64,000 nucleotides of DNA, taken from the NCBI GenBank assembly GCA_036365455.1, contig JAWQUS010000030.1, positions 1,550,001 through 1,614,000 on the forward strand. The letters are read 5' to 3'. The number at the start of each line of letters is the position of its first letter. The first letter of the stretch is position 1. Below, piece after piece: positions 1-9,400 of this stretch. The stretch is from Macrosoma leucophasiata. Lineage: Eukaryota; Arthropoda; Insecta; Lepidoptera; Hedylidae. The notes below the pieces were generated by a model. That model made no database searches. It was not told the origin of the DNA and saw nothing but the letters and a program-made list of their open reading frames with translations. The translations under genes and the position numbers were made by a program.

Positions 1-613
1 ATAATCATATCAATCTTGCTTGCATAACGTTGAATAATGTAACAAAAAGTTGGAATAAATTAATTTCAGTTGTAGTATTTCTTCAAAAACGTGTTGTAAC
101 TCATAATTAGGAATAATTAATTTATATTTGTCTGAGGGAATGCCTATCAGTGACAACTTCAGGTGTTGATCGAGATAACATATACACACCTGCAGGTATT
201 GACCAGAAAATACATATAATGTCTGTTATAACTGTTGTTATGTACTGATATTGCAGATAACTAGTTATTTTACACAAATTAACTTGTCCTCTAAATTCAA
301 CCAATTGATATCATCATTACATTTTAACTCCATGGAGGACCATCATCAGGTATTGATAAATTCGACTCAATATCATATTTCATGGGTGAAATATGCTTAA
401 AAAATTGGAAAAAAGTATGTTCTTGCTAACAACCTCTCTTATTAACAACACTAATATATCTAAAAACAAATCCTTGTAATTTGTGTCAAGCACAAACACA
501 ATAATTGTCAAATCAGATGATTATAAAGATAAGCAATTTTGATTTATCAGACATTGACAATAAACACAATGAATATTACAAAAAAATCTAATTAGAAAAC
601 AACAAGTACTCAC
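1..613 (-). other. Start of IRS intron 1, no gene seen
   Basis: AT-rich sequence following the splice donor of the IRS exon on the minus strand. I see no second IRS exon (no PTB-domain coding) and no recognisable repeat, so the remaining exons must lie outside the window to the left. Confidence 0.5.
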
Positions 614-977
614 GGATTGGATGAAGCAATTCAGTGCTGGCATTATCCGGACCGTGCTTGAGAATAGCGTTGAGCCAAGCATGTAGATCTTGCTCATTCT
701 CTGCCACAATACACAGCTGCTCCTCGCGAGTAAACAGTGCTATCACGTGCTTCTGCTTCAAGTCCAGCCGCCGCGTTATATTGTAGCAGCTGTTCAGCGG
801 CAGCACCCGCCGCGGTGCCACCCCCGCCTTGAACTTCTTCTCCGACTCGTAGTACTCCAGTCGCGCTCCGCTCTCCACGCTCTCTCCCCGCAGCACGAAG
901 AACTTCTTCTTCATCGTCTTCAACTTTCGCAGGTGCCCCTGCCGTACCACGGCGCCACCGCCCGCCATCGCCGCCAT
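614..977 (-). CDS. chico: Insulin receptor substrate, first coding exon (PH domain)
   Basis: First coding exon of the IRS/chico docking protein, which links the activated insulin/IGF receptor to PI3-kinase and Ras signalling at the plasma membrane. The exon encodes about 121 residues that are nearly all PH domain: it contains GHLRKLKTMKKKFFVLRGE, RLEYYESEKKF, a central RRLDLKQKHVI and the C-terminal helix DLHAWLNAIL. All are hallmarks of the IRS PH domain, which in this family sits at the extreme N-terminus. The ATG at 977 has G at -3; a second in-frame ATG nine bases on (968) is equally plausible. The exon ends in a clear donor (GTGAGT read leftward from 613) after HPI plus one base. The PTB domain and tyrosine motifs are outside the window. 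Transcribed away from DLG5. Confidence 0.93.
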
Positions 978-1690
978 ATCACCGCATCACCCTCTGTCAC
1001 CACCACAAACACTACTGGCACGCGCGACTAACCTTGAAGTTGTTTACAAATATCCGATTAAAGTCACCGTACGCGACTAAAAATACGTACTATCTCTTCT
1101 CAATAGTGCGTAAATAGTAAAGCGCTCGACGGATCGCGCGTAATTAATAGTCTGCCGGGCTCCGGGCTCCATATGACTGGTTATTTTTTCCGTCGCACCA
1201 CCACGATCGCCCAACGTGATAACGGCTGCACTGCGATGCGCTCCAAATATCAAAATAATGCGAAAACAAACACTTTTCAATCCATAATTTGGTACGCTCG
1301 CTATTACACTCGGTCATTCACAGATACTGGAGTTTAGAAAGAGATAAAATCATTCATAGTAAACGTAATCCGCACGCCCTTCCATAGGAACGCAGAGCAT
1401 GGAAGTCACGCCGTGGACATGCTTTTGCGACATCAAAACAATCAATTTTACAGGAAACACACCAAGGACACGACACTCCGATTTCGCAAATGGTTCAAGT
1501 CGAATTACACGATAGCGTTTGTATGATAAGCACTTGAATTATAAAAACTCGTGTATTTGCGCGTCGTTTTTTATTGGTTCCTCGCTATTGCGTGTCATTT
1601 ATTCGAACTCGAGAAAATAGTACTCTGAAAATCGGTTACACGTACTAACAATGTTTCAAACAAATTAATGTGGTTATTACACGACACGGT
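978..1690. promoter_or_regulatory. Upstream region of IRS, 5' UTR and promoter expected
   Basis: About 700 bases immediately upstream of the IRS start codon, less repeat-rich than the sequence beyond. A 5' UTR and promoter should lie here because the IRS exon opens at 977. I could not pick out a TATA box or initiator with any confidence. Confidence 0.3.
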
Positions 1691-1694
1691 ATTG

Positions 1695-2765
1695 AGGATC
1701 CGGTAGCAAGGGTGGGCGTGGCCTCACACCGGGTTGCCGCTTATTACACTATCCGGTCGACAGGGCCCTAACTCAGATGAAGAGCGACGGTATGTATCTT
1801 CACGCCAGGTCCCTAACGGGGTAGGCAGAGAGTGTAGAGCGCCAGACATCCCGGTTCTGACAAACCTCTCGTGCCTCGTCTACCTTCATCATTCTCTTCA
1901 TACATGCACGCTGATTCCTAAGACTTTTGACCCCACCATCAGACAGAACTCGACCTATTTGGTCATGGTAGGTCAGCCTTGGTCTTCCTGGGCCTCTGCA
2001 ACCATCCACATTCGCATTGTATATCTGTTTAGTCATTCGCTCATTCGACATTCTTTCTATATGCCCGAACCATCGGAGCATGCCTTTTTTCATTTTTACA
2101 CCGATACTATCATTCACACAAAGTCTCTTTCTTACATCTTCATTTCTAACGCGATCGGTGAGTGATACACCGCAGATCTTGCGCAAAGATCTCATCTCGA
2201 CCGCGTTCAACTTACTTTCATGCTCTTTCCTGCATACCCAGCTCTCGCTTCCATATAAAAGCGTTGGAGTAAGTACAGCATTATGTACGGCTAGTCGAGC
2301 CCGCTGGCTGAGATGTTTCGATTCTAGCAGCTTACCCAACGCTCCATTCACGCAATTCCCAGCAAGCACTCTTCTTTCTATGTCAGTGGTGTACCTACCA
2401 TCCTTGCTAAAAGCACATCCAAGATATACAATTTCATCAACCTGTTCTAACACTGCATCATCTACTACTACCCTTGCATTTGTTCTCTGTTCATCTCTTT
2501 CAAATACTAATACTTTAGTTTTATCCACATTCAATTGTAAGCCTTTCTCCATACAATCCTCTTTCATGACTGTAACTAGTGCTTGTAGCCCAGATGGTGT
2601 AGAGCTGACAATTACCGCATCATCTGCGTAAAGCAGACAGTTCACCACTAAGTCACCCATACGCACTCCCACATCCATCAACTTCACCCTCTGGAGGCAT
2701 TTGTCCAGATATATAATAAACAGCCTAGACGAAAGCACGCAACCCTGTTTAAGAGCGACGGTCAC
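1695..2765 (-). mobile_element. Non-LTR retrotransposon fragment (RT C-terminal part, RTE-like)
   Basis: An open frame of 321 codons on the minus strand (2765 to 1800) encodes the second half of a LINE reverse transcriptase: GCVLSSRLFIIYLDK, the catalytic YADD box (CLLYADDAVIVSS), the thumb region (YLGCAFSKDGRYTTDIERR) and a C-terminal segment with RWFGHIERM followed by a CRGPGRPRLTY motif, as in RTE-like endonuclease-RT proteins. The endonuclease and first RT motifs are missing, so this is a 5'-truncated copy. The reading frame is open but there is no sign of independent expression. The same family recurs at 36.6-37.0 kb, where the preceding RT motifs are kept instead. The clade assignment is tentative. 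Confidence 0.8.
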
Positions 2766-2790
2766 ACGACTAACTCGTCTTTATTCTTTC

Positions 2791-3354
2791 TCTTTCGATA
2801 CGACGCCCTAATTAGGGACCCTTTAAATGTTATTTCACTAACCTGACCCTTACTACCGGACACTGAATCCTCTCTATCTACGATCCTCAGAAAATCTACT
2901 TCTTCAAATTCCTCGTCACTCTTCTTCCTTCGTTGCAAATTCTTTTACAGTAACTGCTGTACGACTGTGGAATTCCTTGCCCTTAAACATAAGGCAAGCA
3001 CAGACTCTTGAGTCGTTTAAAAAACGACTCTTTGACTACTACTTTGCTTCTTTAACTTAACATCATCATTCCTATTGCAATATTATTAAGTTTTGTGTTT
3101 TAATTAGGTTTATATATATATGAAATGTGTATACCTATCTATTTATTTATTTATTTATTCACAATGTTTGTCCTTAATTTGATGTACACCCTGCCTCTGT
3201 AATTTCACATTTCTCTTTCCACCGACAGGTTGTCTGGAAGAGATCGCTTTTAGTGATGAGACCGCCTGATTGTACTTTCACTTTGTTTTTTCTATTTTTG
3301 TTTTTATTGAACATTACTGGTGTACAATAAAGAATATTTACTTACTTACTTACT
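2791..3354 (+). mobile_element. CR1/jockey-type LINE 3' end with (TTAC)n tail
   Basis: Ends with the usual C-terminus of this RT class: a frame ending in a stop at 3058-3060 reads FTVTAVRLWNSLPLNIRQ then LESFKKRLFDYYF. It is followed by a 3' UTR with AATAAAG at 3326 and a TTAC tetranucleotide tail from 3338 to 3354. Upstream the frame is interrupted, so this is a truncated, inactive copy. Confidence 0.75.
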
Positions 3355-3771
3355 GAATACCGTGTAGTGAAATAGACACATAAGAAAATAAATTGATGAT
3401 CAAAGCGTATGTAGAATAATAAGTGATCGAAATACTTCGTGACCTCTTAATCACCATAGCTGCACACAGCAGAAACAGAGATTAGTTAGATCTGAAAGGA
3501 ACTGTCACATGTGCCGCACGTGCGGCACTCTTTGCGGCACACAGTAAGACGTCTCATAGAAACAAGATACGTTCTGAAAAGAACTGTATCACGTGTTGCA
3601 TAGATGCCGCTTCTAAAAAACAAATGGTAGCTCTGAAAAGAGCTATTAGAGCTTTAACTTCAATTTTGCTGCAATGTCTTCGCTTTGATATTTTGTAGTT
3701 CGTGTTTGAGTGAAAATATTGAGACTTTCACGGTGCTTTTATTACTTCTGAAGCCGTATGAGCTGCTAGCT
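3355..3771. other. Intergenic stretch with 18-bp perfect palindrome
   Basis: No gene recognised. GTGCCGCACGTGCGGCAC at 3512-3529 is a perfect palindrome centred on an E-box (CACGTG). The last 8 bases (3764-3771) are the left target duplication of the following MITE. Confidence 0.4.
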
Positions 3772-4103
3772 CAGTGATTCCCAAAGTGGTCCATATCGAC
3801 CCCTGGGGGTCTATGACAAAACGAAAGGGGTAGACGAATGCGGAAAAAAAAATTGGGGGTCCATGAAATGAAAATCGGGGTCCACGATAATGGATCTCAA
3901 CACAAACACTGATAGTACCAATTTACTTATATCATACCAGTGATTCCCAAAGTGGTCCATGGGAGACTCGATGGGGGTCTACGTAGACGTGAATAAAAAT
4001 TGGAAATATGGGAATGTGATATAAATGTAGCAAGGACGGGGGTCCACAGAAACCAGAAAAAATTGTAAAGGGTCTACCAGAAAAAATAGTTTGGGAACCT
4101 CTG
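3772..4103. mobile_element. hAT MITE with 8-bp target duplication
   Basis: A 332-bp element starts CAGTGATTCCCAAAGTGGTC and ends in the imperfect inverse AGTTTGGGAACCTCTG, the typical hAT terminus. It is flanked by the 8-bp direct repeat TGCTAGCT at 3764-3771 and 4104-4111, the hAT target-site size. There is no transposase, so it is non-autonomous. The left terminus also recurs internally at about 3940. Confidence 0.88.
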
Positions 4104-4196
4104 TGCTAGCTAGAATACCTGGATTTTTGACAAACCATTTCAAACGATTCTTGAGCAAATGTGCCGTAATTTTCACTAAGGTAGATGAGAGAGCTA

Positions 4197-5182
4197 TCCC
4201 TACTACCCATACTTCCCTACTTCATTAACATTATAAATGTGAAAGTAACTCTGTGTGTCTGTCTGTTACCTTTTCACGTCCAAACGAGTGAACCGATTTT
4301 GATGAAATTTGGTACAGAGATAGAGTTGACTTTGAGAAAGAACATAGGCTTACTTATATACATAGACATACTTTTTGTCTCCTTATATTATCCCCATCCT
4401 CTTAGAATAGGGGGTGGAAATTTGTTTTCAAGATAGAAAGTTAAAACTCGGTATGTGAACTCCTTGAGTTTAACTAACAATACATACATATTTTTTTTTT
4501 AGAAATCTGCCTCCATCCCTTTAAAACGGGGGATGAAATTTGAAGGTATTGGGCTTTACGGCAGTGTTCAAGGTGGAATACCAAAAATTGGTATGCGAAC
4601 TCTTTGTTACTAAAAAAACAACGTTTAATGGATTTTTTTTTTGAAAATCTCCCCCACCCCCTATCATAGGGGGTGGCAATTTGTAGGGAGCATTCAACAA
4701 TTTTCAAGGTAAAAAATTAAAACTCGATATGCGAACTCTATGATCCTAACAAACATTAAGTACATATTTTTTTATTTTATCTACACCCATCCCCTTAAAA
4801 GAGGGAGTGAAATTTGTATTTGGCTTTTTACCAATGGCCTTTTAGGATCACAAGTTTTTTAAAACGCGATAAAGCTGTCTTCTTGATCTGCATTTAAGTC
4901 GGGGCAGCGACCGCGCTACCTATGCTCTGAATTAGATGGTTGACTCTACATTGATTATTTATTTGCTCATGATTTTGTAATTGTATACGAAAATGTTATA
5001 TGAAACTACTGTTCCTAGAGACTTAAAATTTGGTACAAGGGTTCCTTTCATGATGTATAAGAAAGGATTTTTAGAGATAAATACAAAGGACTATATGACA
5101 ACAGGTATAAATAATTTGGATTATAATAAAAAAATATTTATAAAACGACATCCACGCGGGCGACGCCGCGGGCAACAGCTAG
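4197..5182 (+). mobile_element. Non-autonomous Helitron
   Basis: Starts with TC after an A (4196/4197) and ends CTAG before a T (5179-5183), the Helitron insertion signature. A GC-rich hairpin (CGCGGGCGACGCCGCGGG, about 5155-5172) lies just before the 3' end. The body has the stock lepidopteran Helitron motifs, for example CTCTGTGTGTCTGTCTGTTA and ACCGATTTTGATGAAATTTG. It also has several diverged internal repeats of about 120-150 bp, each carrying AACTC and GGGGGTG-type motifs. No Rep/helicase coding is seen. Confidence 0.78.
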
Positions 5183-5316
5183 TTATTTATACTTATCGAA
5201 TCTGAAGAAAGATAATTGAAAATGGAAACGAGAGGTCTTGCAATTTTGCCTAATTCTTTCGATGAGGAAATATTCCATCTTAAAATGATCCTAAACATTT
5301 GATTTGTTTCTATATT

Positions 5317-5643
5317 GGGCGCGTTCCACTAAAAGGCCGCAACTATTGTAACGCTCACTGTATCGTTGCCCGCAGGGCCGTGGTCATCGCGAGCAATCGT
5401 TCGACTTCAATGACGAAACAGTTCACAACCGCATCGCTTTCAAAATTTGGGTAAGTCGGAGTGGCTTTTCAACAAAATTCGAAAAAAAGAACGATTTCAC
5501 TATATCGCCATATAGAGAGCAAACAGCGCTCAAGTAGTCCGTTCCACTTATAAGATTAGCCGACAACGCCCCGCCCGTGGCCTTTTTACGTTAGACTAAA
5601 GGCGGCAATTTCAGCGGTCGGGGTCGATTAATGGAACGTAGCC
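5317..5643. mobile_element. Possible MITE with short inverted ends
   Basis: Left end GGGCGCGTTCCACTAAAAG and right end (inverse) GGCTACGTTCCATTAATC are imperfect inverted repeats flanked by ATT on both sides. The interior is rich in GGCC/CCGC motifs. The family was not recognised. Confidence 0.4.
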
Positions 5644-6310
5644 ATTGTTGTTAAAAAATATTGTGCGAATATCCGATCGCTAAACTTAACGTTGTATTTT
5701 TTGTTGTGGGCAACATCAAATTTAATATGTCCGTGTCCGTCCTCTTTTGTGTCTGTCATTCATTCTATTCATTCATTTACTTGCTAAAAAAGGCACAGAA
5801 ACGGGAAATGTTGGCAAATTTCTCAAGATAAATACGTGTTAATCTTTTAGCTCCATTACTTTACTACGTTATTTGACTTTGCATTGAGTTCTACTAAACA
5901 TTGAGAAACTGGCAGACCCTGGTAATTGTTCAAGTGTTTACATTGTGAAATTGGTATTATTGTATGTTGCTATGAAATCTATAATCGAGGCGAAAGGAGA
6001 AGTTTTTGTCGCGTATTCGGTGTTATAAGTGTTCGGAGATGGTATTTATGGACCGTATCGGTGTACAGTTATTCGATACTTTGTGTGAGTTATAAAGTTT
6101 GAGATGAATTAGGGATTATCCTAAAGTTACCGTGCTATGTAAACAGCTCACTTGGAGCACTAATAAGTTGTGGTTTCGTAGTTTTGCAACCATCATTAGA
6201 GCGTAAAAATCGTGTCAAGAGGTGTACCTCTCGTATTTTGAACATTCAAATGGTGAATTCGCGTATGTTTTTCCCCATTCTAATTGGATTATACCTCCTT
6301 TTTTTTGTAG
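5644..6310 (+). promoter_or_regulatory. Probable DLG5 promoter and 5' leader region
   Basis: Unique-looking sequence upstream of the first plausible DLG5 exons. Its role is inferred from position only; no core promoter element was identified with confidence. Confidence 0.3.
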
Positions 6311-6354
6311 GGGTTGAAGCTTGAGACGATGGACTGCAGATCATAATCTTGAAG
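6311..6354 (+). other. Possible DLG5 5' UTR exon
   Basis: A T-rich tract ending in TTTTTTGTAG precedes position 6311, and a donor GTACCA follows 6354. The segment holds one short upstream ATG frame that closes within it (ATGGACTGCAGATCATAA). Position and splice signals fit a non-coding leader exon joined to 6430. Confidence 0.35.
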
Positions 6355-6436
6355 GTACCAAATGGTGTTCTTTTTAATATTATTGGCCTATGGAATATTT
6401 TTGTGAATATCTTTTATTGTTCATTTCAGATATATT

Positions 6437-6479
6437 ATGGCATCTGGGACATCATCTTTGGAGAGCAACGGTAGCAATG
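6437..6479 (+). CDS. DLG5: DLG5 exon 1 (start codon)
   Basis: Acceptor TTTCAG ends at 6429 and the ATG is at 6437; it encodes MASGTSSLESNGSN plus one base, then donor GTAATT. The single leftover base completes a codon with exon 2. This is the main support for the exon, since the N-terminus is poorly conserved. Confidence 0.6.
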
Positions 6480-9400
6480 GTAATTAAAAATCTATTCAAA
6501 TTTAACTATGTATACTTACTTATATTAAAGAAAAATGGAAAGAAAAGTTTGACTTTAGATGGGACTTGAACCAGCAAAGACTGGGCATCTAGTCTAGCTG
6601 CTCTTTCAACTGAGCTACCAAAGTACTTCGGTATACATTTTTCTTTAATATATATTTGACTAGCATGTGTTGTTATGAAATATAATATAAATACAATTAA
6701 CAATATATGCCAATAACCTTACTGACTTATTTATTTATTGAGTTCCAAAAAGTATAGCAAAAATAAATACATAATTGTAATTGAAACATCCAGTCAATTG
6801 TAAGTATTTTCTAAGATATGATGGTTTAAAATGTTGGGAGTAGGGTAATGACTCAAAATTGCAGCACGTCATGTGACTGTGGTAAAATGCTGGAATATTG
6901 TATGTTGAAAAGATAACTTACTAAAATATCTTCGGAAATATTGAGTTTCTGTACAAAGTTTAAAAAAAAATAAATAATAAATATATGTTTACACTCACAG
7001 CCCCACAGTAGGTATAAACCTGTGTCGTGGGTGCCGTTGTGCACACAACACATACACAAATACCCAGATCCAAAACAAATATCTGTAGGCCATGTACAAA
7101 TATTTGTCCCGGTGTAGGGATCAAACCCGCGACCCTTCGAATCAAACGGTCATCTCACACCACTGGACTATCTGAGTCGTCAAATATAAAGTTCATATAC
7201 CTTATCTTTACAAATAAATGAAATTGGAGTGTCTGTTTGTAATATAAAAATAACCGCATTTTTACTAAATGCATATGTATGTATACATGGTACTTTTTTT
7301 TACAATTTTGGTCTGTTTCACCGTAAATCGGTTAAAAATCAAAAAGGGAAAGCAAAATTTGACGCATCGGTGTGGGACTTCAGTAGCTTAGTGGTAAAGT
7401 GGCTGGACTGGTTATCCTGAGGTTGCAGGTTTGATTCCTGCCCAAAGTCAAATTTTTCTTTCTGTTTTTTCTTTAATTTCCATAAAATTACATTTATTTC
7501 AATGAGTGTACCTCATGATAATGTAAACCTAAGAAAAAACACATCATGTCATAAACATCATACATCTCTTTTTTCACCATATTGGAACTGTATCTTTAGT
7601 GTCCTACTTACTACAAACTACACTCAGAGTTTGCATGAAAGTGAACAACTTCCAAATACAAAAATGTAAAAATGTTGAAATTTGGAAGTTGTCATAGTTT
7701 CATTCAAACTGATGTGTTAGATTCTGATTATGTATTAAAAAGCACCACTTAACAAATAAATACAATTTGTAACTGAACTAATCTCGCCCTAACATACACA
7801 CAACAGTTGAAATATTTATTTATTGAAGCTTTTTATTCAGGAAAAATGTTACAATAAGGTATACATAATTCTTTTATTTTTATTCCTCTGTGTGCCTTTG
7901 GGCAAAAGCCTCCCTCAATTGTCTCCACTCATCCTTTATACTTGCTACTCGGGTCCATGCTCTTCTTGCTATTTTCACTAATTCGTCCTCCCATCTCCTG
8001 CATTGTCTGCCTCTTGAGAATGAAATTTAAATTGAGATATAACATTAACTAAAAGTAACATCATCGCCCACAGAATCGATATCGCACAGCTACGTGAGCA
8101 ATGAGCGGCACAACACCAACCAGATCCAATCCATCCCGCTGCCGATCGAGTACGAGGTGATCTCGTCCAACTATGAGAAGCCCAACTACAGCGTGCACGC
8201 GCACGCCATGAGCGCGCCGTACGAGCTCGGCCAGTATGACGTCATCAACAAACAGGCCAATGATAATCTGAAGCAGCAGTATGAGAAAGCTCTGCATGAT
8301 TTGAACCAGCTTCGACGGCAGAACACTGAGGCTTCGAGGCGTTATGAGCATGCTATGAAGGTATGTTTAATTGGAGGATATTTAAGTAACAACTTCTTTA
8401 GCGTCGTTGTGGTTTGAAAATCGATGAAACGAAAAAGCGACAGTAAAAAGAGACACACTTAAATTCATAAGATTTATCATAAGAAAAAAATGAGATAGGA
8501 ATCATCGCTTAATCTCTCTCTCTTCTCTCTCTGTCTCTTATGAAAGTATTTGAAGGTTTCCATGTGTAAATTGCATGCACGTTTTTTTTTTAATAATCAA
8601 TTTCAAGCGGCAGGCTGGAAACAAAAAAAATCTCGGTTTGAGGTCGCTGGTTCGATTTGCATTTAAAAGGAGATGTTGCAAAAACGTATGGATCTCCGGC
8701 CATGTATTGTACACAATATCATTAAACGGGCTAATTCAATATATGTATAAACGTTTTTTACTACATATTTTCATTTATTTAGCTTTGTTTGCAGTTACAA
8801 AACATTATTTGCAGTTAGAATTGCAACTCAACAAAACCAACATTTTTTTTAATAGGTCGGGCTTTGTGTAGGCGGCCTGTCTCGAGACGGCACTAGTCTA
8901 CTTCACCGGGTAATCGGCGAGCGCAGAAGGCGCTCCAGCCTAAGCAAAAAAGTTAGCGCAACTGCCTAAGGGTGACCCATGCGGGTCCGTGCCTCGGCTT
9001 AGGGCGTTGCGGAGGGACATATGAGACATATGCGATTATGGGCGGTGCGGTGCAACTTTCGCTCTACTCCATTCGGTTGGTGATAACCGGAATGTCATCG
9101 GCCTCGCGGGGCCGGAGATAGGGTCGGGATCAGGGGCGGGCGCGGAACGAAACGCGTCGGCGCGTTGTATTGTTGGCGGTTTGTGCAGTGTGATTCTGTA
9201 AATGATTGTTCATAGCGGCGATGGCCAATGTGGTCTCATCGTCCGGATCTTTTAAGACGTGCCTTGGACGTCTCCTTTTGGCGCGATCAAAAGGAGTGTA
9301 AATCGCGGCCGCTCTGACCAGCGGATTCGGGTGGTGACTCGGCAAAACCAACATGGCGAATATGGCGGGCGATGTCATTTTGACATTTTCATTTTTTATA

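Noticed and set aside
1734..2631. Plus-strand frames of 143 and 204 codons
   Set aside because: Antisense shadows of the minus-strand LINE reverse transcriptase, which has clear RT motifs.
7376..7451. Functional tRNA gene
   Set aside because: The cloverleaf-like sequence and A/B boxes are repeated at several sites with SINE tails and target duplications, so it is a tRNA-derived SINE head.
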